DNA of 64,000 nt from Scortum barcoo (lineage: Eukaryota > Chordata > Actinopteri > Centrarchiformes > Terapontidae), in NCBI GenBank assembly GCA_023238725.1, contig CM041554.1:23112050-23176049 (forward strand), given 5' to 3'. This document shows positions 47,256 to 60,904 of this stretch, piece after piece (positions within the stretch are counted from its first letter, which is position 1; each line of letters starts with the position of its first letter). The notes beneath the pieces were generated by a model that saw only the letters and a program-made list of their open reading frames with translations, ran no database searches and was not told the origin of the DNA. The translations under genes were made by a program, and so were the position numbers.

Positions 47256-50200
47256 CTGATTTTAACGTAAAAATATTACTATAGTTCATAAAAATTAAAT
47301 GAATTTATTCCTTTGATCCTAGATTTCGGTGGAAACATTTATTTGGTCTAAGTGCAGCTTAAAAAGTCAAGTAAATTATTTATATCGCACAAAATCAAAA
47401 ATTGCCTCCAAGGACTTTTCAATCTGCACAGCATACAACACACTCTACCCTCATAAAGAAAATAACTCCTCCAGAAAGACCTTTAACACAGGCCGATTCC
47501 TGAGATGATTTCGTTTCTCAACATTTCTGAGTTAAAAAAAAAAACCCTCTAAAGTTACTGAATATTGCCACAAACTATTACTGATACGCTAACCTCACAC
47601 CAGAGATTATCAGTATCACTCAGACAACAAGCCCCTCCACAAGTGAGCAGGCGAGTGTCCCACACATCTCGAAGGTTAGCGAGAGGCTACGGAGCAGCGG
47701 TGAATCTGGCAGCTGCTGAACAACAGGCCCGGCCTTTTCAGGGAACCGTGATGGAGCGTAACTGGAACCAGACAAGACAAAGCTGGACTGATGGCCATTT
47801 TGTTGAATTTTCTTCAGCTAGAAACAGCAGGAAAGGCACAATCCTCACGTCTCCAACAAAGCGCGGATTACACAAAATGCACGTCGTCTTTGTAAAACTG
47901 ACAAGAGCTCATGAGTAAAACCATACGTGTCACACTATCTGAGGAGAAAGGGTTGTCTGACTTTTTAGGGCTCGCTAACAACTTCTGAGAATTCAGCAAG
48001 ATAATAAAAAAAAAAAAAACTTAAAGTAATTACAGCTGGAGTCTCAGCACAGCGCTGTGTAACGTTATAGAGATCTCCTTTAAGTCTCTAGAAATAGGAA
48101 AGTCGAACATTATCTCTGACTAAAATAACTAAAGCGTGATATTATAAAATAAATGAGGAAAATATTACAATTCCCCATGAAGCCAAAAGACTTCAGTCTG
48201 GAGGATTTACTCTGATGACACGGTGATTATACTGAGAGAACACGAGCGATAGAAGAGGAAAACCTGAGAGAAAAAGAATAAGACGTAAAAATTAAAAGAA
48301 TAAAGGAAGACAAAGAGCGGAGCAGAGAGGGCTGAATTACCAGCGCAGAGGGATGATGGGTATTATGTGTTTATAGGAGAACCTGTGGGAAGTGGTATGT
48401 ATGTTAGGCTTTGTGTTTATGTGTTGTTATTTACAGTAGCATTAACAATTTGACCTGGTTTCTTTCTTTCTTTCTTTTGAGGTTCAAGCCCCGCAGGGCC
48501 TGAGAGTCGATTGTTTTTGCTCAGGTTTATTATCCTTATTATTCTCCTCCAGCTGTTTCACAATCCCCCCGGGAGCATGGAGACTTGTGTATAACTACAT
48601 ATCTAATGATGTGCAAATGCGTCAAAACAAAAGTCCTATTTGCCTAATGGTGGCGCTAAAAATAATGCTCCGAGACCAAAACTACAGTACGTATTAATGT
48701 GTATTATTTAAATACTAATATACCTTTATTAAAGCTTTTATTAGATTTAACAGTTAATAACAGTAATTCTAATGTCTCTAAATGAAGTGGGGCTGATTAT
48801 TGATCAATTTCTACAACTAATACACAAAAACTGTATGAAAATGACATGAAATGACATGACAATGAAATTTATTAACATTAAACGTTACGCATAAATTTGC
48901 ACTTGGGAGTGAAACCAGTTGTACATAATTCATTATTATATCATTATAGATAATTGTAATATATATTTTAAATGTAATAATTTATATTATATATAAATCA
49001 TTCTCGTGTACTTCTTAGAGCCTAAAATTTGACTGAATTACACCATGCTGGACGTTGCCCACCTTTCTACAATGAAGCAAAGTCTCCCTGACACCTCATC
49101 ACAGGTTGTGGAAAAGTATTCAGTATCACACGCAAAAAAACTCACAAGTTAGATAAAAAAATAACTTTGAGTAACTTTGTAATTACTGTAATTTATGTAA
49201 TATATACTTCCTTTCCTACCCCGTTAACCGCTGGGCGACCCTCAGATATAACAGACTATGTTCTTTTCTATGCACAGCAAAGTGCAAGTCAAATAGACTG
49301 ATGTATTGAGTAGATTTTGATCTGCTAACAACAGTATATTGCAGTTACCCTTTAGGAATGTATTTCATCAACATCAGACTCATCTCAGGAGACTTAGGAA
49401 GACAAATGGTGTATAATTATTTCAAGAGGGGGAAGGAAACATCCAAAAGCATAAAAGAAACACTTCTTTCTTCCACAGTCGTCTATTGAATAAGACACTA
49501 CAAGCTACACGAGAGAGAAATAATGACTAGAACATATCAAAGAGGTGGTTTGAAAGACAAACTGGAATTTCGGACAACAGTAAACACAAACAGTACAGAC
49601 GGAGCTCACAAATGTGTGCGTAAATGTCCAGTGAGTGTGTGTGAGCGCTCCGGGATGAAGCGATCGAGTCCCTGTCGAATACAAGCCATCAATGCATGTA
49701 AGTATTGACAAAGACAGTCTCTCTGTCTCTTCTCGTCCTGTTGTGAGTGTGTGTGCACGCGCGCGTGTGTGAGGACTCAAACTGGGAATAAGGAATTCTC
49801 GGCACAATACCCAAAATGCATCAGGCCTAAATCCCGAGAGCTGAAAAATGTCTGGGGACTACTTTTAAAAAATCAGGCTGATGAATCATGGTTCAGTTGA
49901 CTTCATCTGTCATCGTTTGTGTGCGCGAGCCAAACTTAATGAAACTAAAACACAGCAGACCATCAGATACACAAAACAACACCTCGGGATCAATACGCAT
50001 TTAGACAGCCTGTGCAATGGTGGTCACGGACGCGCGTGCACGTAATACACACATAATGCAAATGCACGCACGCACGGTGGAAACACGAGCCAGACATACA
50101 TGCACACACACACACACACACTTAGTGTATTGATTGAGCTCCCAGTTAGCCATTTTCTCCACTGGCTGTATGGGCAGAGTGAAGGCTTACAGCTTACAGC

Positions 50201-51736
50201 CTGTCCTCACCAAACCACTGCCATCCATCCACAGGTTAATGAGGCTCAACTAAGGCTTTTTTCCCCTTTTTTTACTGTGCTTAGCAGGAGTGTATTCAGG
50301 GATTACACACAATTATTAAGAGTACACTTCCTTATCTACGACGGTATTTCGATATGGTCAATTCTTCCTGAAAAACAAAGATTGGAAGAGAAGCAGTGTC
50401 AGCTCTTTTCCTCACTGTTAGAAATGTTCTTTACATTTAAAATACACTGATGTGGGTGTATTGCTAGGAGTGAGATGATATGTATTCTAGGAAGTTTAGC
50501 TTGAGACTTATCAGACACCAAAACATTTCTCAGTACTGTGAGAAAGAATCATACATAGTAACGCTGCACTCCTATCACAGAGACAGTATTTTCTCCACCT
50601 GTCTCAGTGATGGCGAGGTAAACAGTAGAAATACACCACATTCACATTACAAACAATAAACTAGGAATGTTTGCATATATGTGCTTGATTGGCTGACAAA
50701 GGGCCTCGCTGAGTGACATCATATTGGATGAATGCAAAATCCAGCCAGGGCTGATTAGTTGATTGTTTTGCTGTACCGTAGCCTGTAGTGTAGCGTGTCA
50801 AAGCATAGCTTTTATTATTCACCATTAGAACCATCACCTAAACACTGAATATCAACTCATGATGTCAACTATTTTGCACTATTGCTACATTGCTCTATTG
50901 TTTTTCAGAATATGTCCTCTTATGTAAAGGTAAACACTGTCACAGTGCAACATTTAAACAGCATAACAGAAGCCGCAAACATGTGACAGCAGACTGAACT
51001 ACATACTCCCAGTCTGTACTCACGACTGAACTGTGGCTTTATTGTACTTAAACTTACAGAAATGTTCAAATTCTGCCCGGGCTGAAGCCTGCGTACACGA
51101 CACGTGCAACACGTCTGAGGTGATTATATACAGATGAAATTACATACATGCTGGGTAAATGGCAGAATTTCCTATTGAGGGTGTGTGTGTGTGCATGGTT
51201 GTGGGCATGCTTGGAGGTGTAGACCAGATGTGAGAGGTTTTTTTGGAGGGGGGTATAGATGTGTAGCATTGTTAGCGATGCTGATGCAAAAAAAAAAAAA
51301 GAAAAAAAAAGTGTAAAAATAATTCCCCTTCAACTAATGTTTTTTGCTGTAAAACGTACACAACAAATGAGATTTTCCTTTCTTTTCAAGGGTAGATTCT
51401 GGGCCTTAAGAGCAATCCCACTGAGGGGGAGATGTTATAGGTCAGCATTTAAAGCGAATGCTAATGGCTACCACACAGACGCCCCATGAACCCAGCATGG
51501 GAGCCTGCCAAGGAGTCCGAGACTTAGACCACGGCTCAAGAAGCTGCACAAAAACACAGAGGCAGACGCGGCTCAGGCAAAGAGAAGCTCAGAGAGATTG
51601 AGATACACAAGCTCACACATTCACACAGAAAATGGATCTCTGTGTCCTGCTGGCTTTCAGACAGACAAATTGTCTGTCTGCAGATAATAGAGCCTCAGAA
51701 GTGAAGGTGAGGAGCCGTCCTGAAATTCATCTATTC

Positions 51737-51757
51737 AAAAAAAAAAAAAAAAAAAAA
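51737..51757. repeat. Poly-A run followed by a purine tract
   Basis: About 21 A residues, then a GA-rich segment that continues with breaks to about 52130. Confidence 0.95.
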
Positions 51758-53386
51758 TTGAGGAGGACAGAGAGAGAGAGAGAGAGGATGCGGGGAGAAA
51801 AAGTCAGAGTGAAATAGGAGAGTGAAGAAGACATCTCGACAGAGTAATAGAGATAGGAGAGACTCAGACAGAGAGGGGGCATGTTAATTAGGGAGCAGGT
51901 TGATAACAAATGTATTAGCAGGCCTCTGAAGGGAGGCAGGGGGGAGGAAGAGGGGTGAGAGAGATAGGAAAAGGTTAACAGAGAGGGGAAAGAGAGGGGA
52001 GACACTGAGGAAAAAAAGGCAGAGAGAGAGACACAGGATAATTATGAGTTAGTTGATAAAGAGGTAATAAATGTCCTGGAGGGGACAGAGACAGAGGACA
52101 CAGAGGAGCAGCGGAGGAGAAAATGAGGGCCGGGATCCGTTTAAAAAATCAACTTTAAGCATCAAATAACAAGTTATTACCAATCTTATTTATTAACTTT
52201 GGGAACAACAGTAAAAGTAGTGATGTTGCAAGGTCAGAAGTGACTTCCTGATGAGAAATAAGCAATGGGACGCCCTTTGTAATGGTAAGTTGAAATTTTT
52301 TCTAGAAAAGAAGCTAGCTCACTTCATGACCACATGGCTACATACAAGTCCCTTTTTTTATCTAAAGAACATCCCTTGAAATGAACAACAAACACATAAA
52401 ACTCTAAGAGCCCTAATTCAGTCACTAATGGACTGAGTTTTATTTGTCATAAAATATACAGCGTATCATCGTGACATCATAGTCAGGAGTTGAGCCAAGT
52501 GTAAAACAAAGTAAGAGTAAAGAATAGAAATAAGTAATCAATAATAATCTTATCCATAGTCATGACATAATAAAATCAGTAAAATAGTCTCAGGGCAGTT
52601 CTTAGGTTCCTCCTTGTGTCCTCATTGTTGAAGGTTCAGTGATGCTGTTCTGTATCTGCATCTTGTGACATGTAAAATCCATATCATACATTATAAGGTC
52701 TAAAACATACTGAGGGGTTTTTAGCACAGTCGATCATACCAAACAATTTCAGTGCCAGCATCATGACACATTTTCAGACACACTCCATGTAGCCAATTGT
52801 AGTAACAAAGATTGGTGTTTTTGGAAAAGTACATTACTGGGCTCTGACTGTGGGATGTTAATCAAATATTATGCTTTATTCATTTAAGACATTTGCTTTA
52901 GAGAAGTTCTATCTAAATATTAATATTTCTGTTCATTTCCAAGTCCCAAACCATTTAAGCACTAATCCCTTTGGCTCTTCCCTGCTCTGGATAGCCCAGG
53001 GGACACACAGACGTACGCACACACTAAGCCGGTCTTTGGGGAACTGGGTCCTCTCCTTCAGGGGGAATAAAAACCACTGAAATGTCTTTATTTTATCGCT
53101 TAGTGGCTGTACTTTGTTTAATGCGGTAAAAACAATGAAATGAGGGGATTTATCTTTATGTAGTGATAATACATTATCCTCTCATCTTGCACTACATAAT
53201 GGTCCAATGTAACAGACTGCAGGTGTTACAGCATCTCGCAAATTTCAGGTTTCAGGTTGTTGGTTTTTTTTGCCACTACATCTTTGGCAGTTCCCATGGA
53301 TCACCTGTCAATCAAGCAGCTCCTGCACTGCACTTTGCAGAGATCACTTGTCAATCAAAATACCTACGTGACGTCTTATTCCTTCC

Positions 53387-53408
53387 TTTTTTTTTTTTTT
53401 TTTTTTTT
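53387..53408. repeat. Poly-T run
   Basis: 22 T residues; a similar 15-T run lies at 54429-54443. Frames crossing them are not coding. Confidence 0.95.
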
Positions 53409-55796
53409 ACCGTGGGTGGCATTCTTGTCTTTGTCTGTCCAGCTCATGCTAATTAACCACTTCACCTTAAGACCTACTAATGGGGAACATCAAACACAAC
53501 ACTTTCACGGCTCTACGGGGTTTTTCGCTGAAAAGACTCACGTGTTTATGGCAGTAAATAATTAAGTTCTGGTAAACTGGCACCGTCAGGGAAAGAGAAT
53601 AATAAAAGGGACAAAAAACGTTGCCGAGAATTGCCTGAAATTGTGAATTTCCTTTTTTGAAACGAGTCATTTAACGTCCCCGCAGCTACAAGTTGAAGTG
53701 GCTGACTTTGCAGTGTACCATCCCACCGCTCCTCACAAATTAAAACGTCAAAATGTTGCGGTAAAACATCTCTTTGTAGCGAGAAGGACATCGCAGTCCT
53801 GTGTCAAAAATGCAGGTGTGCTTTGATAAGAGCATCATTAGGCAAAGTGTTAGCAAATGTCTTCAGGGTTCTCGTGCTAACACTGTCGACCAATTACAGA
53901 CGAACACACACTCCCGGCCTCCCTCTCTCTTCTTCTACTCTATGCGTTTCCCTGGGTCTCGCCGCCTCTTTTTACTCGGTGTAAATAATGTAATTTGTCA
54001 CAGACAGGCCTCCGTGTAGGAGATGACCTTTGGAAACCTCACAGTAAATTGGCCTCGGCTAGAATAGCTACGTCATTAGCCCTCTCTGTCTCCGCGCTCG
54101 CTCACACTTCCTCAGCGCCTCCCTGCTTTCTAATGCAGCTTTATTATTTCTGTTTTATTTTAAATTCAGCGTTTAATCTACTGTCCAGGGAGGCTAACTA
54201 GCTCGAGCTGTCTGTCTCTCTGTTGAAGTCTCAAATGTGCCACACAGTCACGCACACACACAGACACACACACACTCACAGGGCCTGCTGAGATTTATTT
54301 AAAGGGGTTTTGATAGTCTGGTTATGACTAAAGCATTTGCATTGAAACACGTTAGGTCTCCTTTGTTTTGTACGTGTGTATTGCAGGTCCAGTAGGTGCT
54401 GAAACAGCCAACATTTTAAAAATGTACCTTTTTTTTTTTTTTTATTAATGTGTGCATTAGATTGTTGTAATTCAAGGTATTGCTTCTGTGAGGAGAGGTG
54501 CACGTCCCTAGCTAAGATAATGCTATCTAGCATCACGTCAATGCGGCACCATACAACAAATAATACACATTTTATCTTCAGTACTGGTGAGTCAAACTAT
54601 TTGCTTTTTTTCTGGGATGAAATCTCTTAACAACATGGTCCAGTAATCAGTCAAGCCTTTACATTTGGACATATACAAAAGCAGCACATACAGTTCCTCT
54701 ATAGTAACCAGCTAGTTAGACATAGCAAAATATCGTTAGCTAGAATGTGAGTTTGTATTTCTTCTCAACTGAGTCTGCTAAAATGTTGCTAATCGTTTAT
54801 GCAGACTGTAACTCCAACCCTTAAAATGCATTTTTAAAATCAAATGTAACAAGTGTCTCTTTTAGAGAATGTCCTCCTTTAATATTTCAAAAGCATGAAA
54901 AACTTCAAGAGCTTTAATTTAGTAATTCAGTTGTGATTCATTACTTTAGCATAAGCAGGTAGAGATAAAACATTCATTAGATGCTGGTGGGCTGCATTTG
55001 AAATAAACTGGCAAAAAGAACAAAAATAATCATCAGGAAAAGGAGATGAAAATAATGTGCAGTCCTTTATTTTCACCTTCAGCAACAGCAAATTAAAAAA
55101 AAGTCACTAAACAATAGAACAGCCGATTGCAGAAGAAAGTACAGAACAGGAGGTCAATTAACATCACTGACCCCTGTCCTGTCAGAAGATTTAAATAATT
55201 AATGATGGTACCCACCAGGGCTGCAGGAGGGATTTTAGAAATACTGAGGTCACCAGTCCACCGCCACCCCTCCAAACATTCAGATGCCAAAAGGAAAGTC
55301 TCTACAATGTTTTAATTAACTGGAGTAATTCCAGTATATAGGTCTTAATTCAGCTTTGAATACACTGAGTCCACTACAATCCAACCCAAAAAAAGTGCAA
55401 TATTCACAGTAATTGTAAACTTCACAAGGTTGATGAAACTCCCCAATTCCCATAAATAAATGTATAGGACATGACCTCAGTCTCCTTATTACTGTGTTAT
55501 TATGTTGTACTTTTGTGCATGACAGCACCTATATTCATTTACTTATTCATAAATAATACAATACTTATAGCAGGTGCAGTATTGGCTTTATAAAAAAGGA
55601 TCTGTGCGGGAAACGTCTGGTTGTCTTTATCATAATTATGTTGACAGAATCAACCTACTAAAACATTCAAGTTTAGAGGGCCAAAACATCCCTCCATCAG
55701 ACAGCCAGGCAGGTTTCCAATACGTCTGTGTAACGCAAGAATTAAGTCGGCTTACTGCCAATGTTACCTTAAAATGCTGCCACCTTAAAATATATT

Positions 55797-55831
<35 letters not shown>

Positions 55832-56073
55832 TATACAGATATATAGTCACAAAGAAGATATCAGCAATATTGACTGCCAACTACAGCAGAGAAGAGAGAA
55901 CTATCAGCACCGGGTTCAAGTCATTGTGTGTGTGTGTGTGTGTGTGTGAGTGTGTCAAAGAAAGAAAGAGAGAGTGTCTGTGTGTGTATGTGCACGCTTG
56001 TGTTTTTGAGTGCGTTATCATTCCTCAGCACCATGCTCCTCTTGGCAGATGGTTCTGCCAACCTTGAGACCTG

Positions 56074-56109
<36 letters not shown>

Positions 56110-56185
56110 AGTGTGTGTGGTGGTGTGTGTGTGTGTGAGTGTGTGTTGTAGGGAGTGTGTGTGTGTGTGTGTGTGTAGGGAGTGC

Positions 56186-56216
<31 letters not shown>

Positions 56217-56217
56217 G
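55797..56217. repeat. Compound CA / TG repeat block
   Basis: A CA run at 55797-55829 is followed by a TG run at 55927-55950 and then a long TG-rich block at 56075-56217. That block is interrupted by GAGAGTG, TGGTG and two copies of a TGTAGGGAGTG phrase. A CA run lies at 56338-56364. Predicted peptides here are only alternating Cys/Val or Thr/His. Confidence 0.93.
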
Positions 56218-56670
56218 TCTTGGTATCTCTTGGGGGCATGAGGGCAGAAGCTACCTGGTGTTGACTGCCAAGCCTCACTCTCTCTCGTGCTCTCTCTTTC
56301 TCTGAGCCCTCCAACACAAACGCACACTGTGTGCGCACGCACACACTCACACACACACACACACTCCCGCTGGTATGCCTTGCCCAGTCACGACTTTTAT
56401 TATTTATGCGATTAAATTTTGTTTTTTAATAAGGCACAGTGGCTAAAAGTGTTTTTGAGAGATACTGTAGTACAGATGGTGGTAGTCATTATCATTGCTC
56501 TTATTATTTAGATTAACAAGCTCATCACTTTTTACAAGTATCCTGAGAACAGCAGCAGTAGTAAACACGCGCTGGTCAACAACACATACAGTTATCATAC
56601 AGAATCACAACATAATGAATTAACATCGTCATGAAACAATTCTGCTGTCTTACAGAGCAAACACTGTACT

Positions 56671-56935
56671 TCATTTACTAATTAAACTAATTACTAATTA
56701 AAAATTCACAACAAATTAAAGAACACTACTTCAAGCAAATACTTGATGAACTAATCAAACTAATTCTTAATTAGTTTTAACAACAAATTAGGAAATGTAA
56801 TTTCAAGCAAGCTCCTCATTAACCAATCTGACCCACTCCTAATTCAATTCTCTCAGCAAATGAATGAATGCTATCTGAGGCAAATAGGTTACTTATTAAA
56901 ACAATTCATTACTGCATAAACAAAATATCACATAT
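56671..56935. repeat. Diverged tandem repeat, period about 73 bp, roughly 3.5 copies
   Basis: Unit starts at 56671 (TCATTTACTAATTAAACTAA), 56744 (TGATGAACTAATCAAACTAA), 56816 (TCATTAACCAATCTGACCCA) and about 56888 (GTTACTTATTAAAACAATTC). Each full unit contains an AACAAATTA/AGCAAATGA element about 40 bp in, and ends with TTCAAGCAA or CTGAGGCAA. The copies are well diverged, so the array is old. It is not a simple microsatellite and no function is known to me. Confidence 0.65.
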
Positions 56936-58154
56936 TTAATGTTACCAAGCACTTGTTGTGATGAGCTACACTTTCCAGCCCCCGTCTGCTGATCCATATC
57001 TGATGTATATTATAACTTCTGGTAATTTTCACATCAATTCTGTCCTTCACCCACAGTTGTGGGTTTGAATGTGGTCCGAACACACTACAGCAGCTCACCC
57101 TCCACCGTATCTCTCCACTGTGTATTCTCTGATAAAGAAATCTACCCCAAAAGTAATCTTAAAAAAAAAAAAAAAGACATAAAAAGACTTGACTTCGGAG
57201 CAATAACTGCACAGATAAATATGAGTGTTTAAAAGGTGGAAAACCAATATTAGAACAGCAGCTACTACAGAAGCTTGGTGATCTGATCCCACGGGGAAGA
57301 TCCGGTACAGTTATGTGCGCTATTCTGCTTTATAGTCTAATTAGTAGTTACAAGGCTTTTAGTCACATCTATTGACAAGGCAATTGCATTTTTGCACATC
57401 GTTAACTGAACATAATATGTCAACAGAGTGCAACAATCTCCATTTCTGCTTGTTTGGTAAACTGGCAGCTCACATGTAAAATGTTTACCACAGCTTTTGA
57501 TCCGAGGGAACACTTTATCTTCTGTTCCATCAGTTTTTTTTTAATAAAGATATTGCAGCTCAGAGAGACATACCTCAGTGTAAGTACTTCAGCTGCACTC
57601 AGGAGTGACTTTTTATTGCCCCTCGTTGAGCCCTCATTGAGTGCATGTTGGGTCTTATCATCTGATGCTTGTCATGGTAATCGCTGCATTTGTGGATTCA
57701 AAATTGGTGTCTTTATTTTAATTTCAGTATCTGTTTGAAATGTGTTTAAACTGAATTTGAGTTCATTTCAGTTTTTCTTAGACATCAATGATGAATAAAA
57801 ATACAAGCAAAATCTACCAGGGTGTCATGGTCTGGCTAGATAGTTGACATTTTGAGTCATCAGCAACAGTAATCTGATTTATCTAATGAATAGAAAATCC
57901 TTACCCAAGTCAATAAATAAAGTAGAAGTTTGCCTTCTGGGGATAATGGTGTTGTAGCTAATAGCCATACTGCACTTTCCTGAGCCCTGTGGCCTTTCGG
58001 CTAATTATACACAACACGATCCAAGTTACAAGGAGAAAATGGAGTGTGTGATAATTAACAGAGTCTCAAAAGTGTTTTAGAAAAAGAATGTGATATCCTC
58101 AGTGCTAGTATGAATGTTGCTAATAATGAAGTGTTTTCTGAAACTTTGAAGGGC

Positions 58155-58535
58155 TACAGGTGCAGCACACTATCCGTGTTCTGGGGCTGTCTGGAGGAGC
58201 AAATGGTGGTGTATGGTCCAGTCCAGTTGTTTCAGAGCTGGTCACCACAGCTCCTGCAGATTAAATTGGGTTACATTACAGTGGAGCAGGTAAATCACAC
58301 CTGCAGCTAAATCAGCTCCCAGACAGTGCCCTTGGCCGGTGATAATTAGATTTCATCATTTCTCCAACAAGACGCACGGAACGCTCGACAAGGTGAAGGC
58401 GATGCTCAGGGAACGCAGCACAGAACCGAACATATGCGTTACTGTACCCTGCTGAGGTGCAAATTATGTTTGATGAAGCCTCCGAGACCTTCGACTCCCC
58501 TGAAGAAGTCGCAGACTTCGAATCTACCCGGGTGT
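58155..58535 (+). pseudogene. Relic of an L1/Tx1-type LINE ORF1 (RRM and C-terminal domain)
   Basis: Using two or three plus-strand frames, the translation gives the ordered hallmarks of an L1-type ORF1 protein. First is TIRVLGLSGG near 58170 (cf. the NIRILGLPEG start of the RNA-binding domain). Then SWSPQLLQI near 58245. Then VEQVNHT near 58280, at the VERAHR position. Then WPVIIRFHHFSNK at 58334-58372 (PVIIRF core of the RRM). Then KVKAMLR near 58393. Then YALLYPAEVQIMF and DSPEEVADF at 58433-58520, typical of the C-terminal domain. An in-frame stop, frameshifts and a deletion between SNK and KVK show it is non-functional. ORF1 proteins coat the element RNA. ORF2 is not recognisable downstream. 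Confidence 0.75.
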
Positions 58536-60354
58536 TAGACAGATGGCAGACTGCATGTTTATGGATATTTCGGACACTCGATGAGTTTCAAATACTTTAT
58601 TTCTCAATATTGTTTGTTTACATGCTCAACATGTTCTGATTTGGGAATTAATTAAGACTTTGCTTTGGATTGATGTCTTTTTTGATGACCTACCTTTACT
58701 TTGAATTGCGTTATGACTTGTACTAAGCTTTGGCTTTGTGCATTAAACATGGTGTCATCATAATGTATATCATAACATCTGTTAGCCGAGAGCTGCCATT
58801 TTCAATGCTTAATTGTATAAAAAATAAACTGATATGCTATTTAATATCTATTCATATACATAGGATTTGTTGAAGAAATGCTGAGGAGAATCTTTCCATG
58901 ATTTATGAATCTGAATCTCTATGTCTATGAATATGTCGGTAAAGCAGGAACCTTTGATAAAAAAGGGTGATTTTTAGTGAGTTGAATTAGTTCTGGATGG
59001 TAAAACTTATACTTTCAGTCCACTTTCTGCTCATTTATTGTCCTCTGCAACAAAAGAATGATGCTTCTAGAGTTAATAGAAACCACTTTGCTGGATCAGG
59101 TCTGCCACCCACCTCTAAGAAACAGAAGTCCATTGTAAAGGTTCCCACTGCTACTGATGAAGCTACACAAAACATACAGAAGAGTAAAACCTCTGGAGCT
59201 TAGTTTAGAGTTTAATGGAGTTCTGTGTATAATCACTCATCTCTTCTTATATTTAAGGGATGCCAATAGATCCCCCACCTCTTTCCAGTGTTAAAAAATA
59301 ATCCGTTCTCATACTATACAGGCCAACCTCAAGCTTAAATGTGACCTGAAGGTGGGAGGAGGAGGAGGGGGGGTGCTGCACTTTTCTTACATCTTGGCTG
59401 GGCAAACTCTCACTGATAAAGATAAATGTTCTGCTGAGGATTTTATATCCCACCCAGATGGTTGATGTTTTATTTTCTTATAAGACACTTAAGGAACTGA
59501 ACAGATGGTTCAGCTCTTTATGTGGAGCAAGTGCAAACACTCCCATCCATAGATAGGGCTCTGGCTATACTATAGTAAATCAGTAAAAATGACCTCTGTC
59601 TTATAACATAACCAATATGTATACCTTAATTATCAACAATTACTTTATAGCTTGGAAGATAAAGGCATTTGGGAACAATGTGATAGTGTAAGTGGATTGT
59701 CTGTTTAACAATTAGCTCAAAGGCTCAGCATCGCCTTAATTATGATTTAAGATTCCTGAAGTCGCGGCATTTTATTATCTCTTCCACCACTTTGATGACT
59801 GACAGCGCTGCTTCACTTCTTTTCCTTGCAGTGTTTCTGTAGATATCTTTTACAAGGTTCTGAGAACTCTAAAAGCTTGTGATGCTAAAAAACAACTGTC
59901 AGCTTCAGTAAGTGATTATGACGTGAAGGAACGGTATGTAATCGCACAAGAGCAACTCAGCTGAGAATAGTTCACCTCCTTCACGTCTCATCTTGAGGTA
60001 CGGCAGACCCCTTTTTTTTTTTTAATATGTCACAGATGTGTTACTTGAAGTGCAGTGATACTGGATCTAAATCCTAAAAGAAACTGAGGGAAAAAAAATG
60101 CAAGTTGATTTGGAGATTCTGTCTCATTACTACTTAGGTTTCCTTCTTAAAATATATAAACAGCTGGGAAGCCACATCTGTATAATATTACAACCTTTGT
60201 AGAGAGGAAAAACTCTGTCCAAGTCTGCAGTGGATCACTGACAACTTCTCACAATTACTCTTTGGCGTGGAATTGAATAAATACTTACGGAATACATCAA
60301 ACCCACATGAAACTGGCTAGTGTTTTAAAATCTGGAAACACTATCTTAAAGCTC

Positions 60355-60830
60355 CTCTAATCAATATTGTTCAACAGCAATGGATAAAATAACTGTGTAA
60401 TGTAAAAACTGTCAATTTATCAGAGATTTATCTGCAGTTTCCTTCAGCTCTGTGGAGCCTTTTAGCAACTTTTAGCATCTTTAGCTCCTTGTTTTGGTTT
60501 TAAGGCCTTCATTGTTTTACTTCAGTCTCACTGTCCTCAACATTGTTATTTCCAGTTGTGGCAGGCAGCGGTTTTCAGCAGGAACGCTGTAAAAACCCAC
60601 TGTGTCCTTCCTGCTCAGCCCTAACCACGACGTCATCTAGTCTCAAAACCTGCACACATAAAAACCTGGAGTGTGCACATGGTACGCCCGCCTATATTCA
60701 CCTGCTTTTTATGTGTGTGAGTTTTAAGAATTATTAAAACAACAATCGAACAGTCAGAGTTAGCAGCCGGCTGGAGCCTCATATCTTCTTCAGGAGTTAG
60801 TGGAGACCAAATCAGAGCTGAGAGCAGAGC
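60355..60830 (-). repeat. Dispersed teleost repeat, 'GGGAAATATCTGGCTC' family, copy 5 (reversed)
   Basis: Starts near CAGCAATGGATAAAATAACT, then GTTTTGGTTTTAAGGCC, ACTTCAGTCTCACTGTCCTC and GGCAGGCAGCGGTTTTCAGC. After a non-matching insert at about 60590-60770 it continues AGGAGTTAGTGGAGACCAAA and TCAGAGCTGAGAG. Reverse orientation to the copies at 13245 and 41150. Confidence 0.65.
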
Positions 60831-60904
60831 GAATGCTGTGCTTTTATCCATGAGGTGTCCAGAGACGTCTTTACGGCTGGATTTCTCCACATTAGTGCTG
60901 AACG

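Noticed and set aside
49090..49200. Segment with GTGGAAAAGTATTCAGTATC, like the start of another common fish repeat
   Set aside because: The match stops after about 20 bases and the rest does not follow the expected order.
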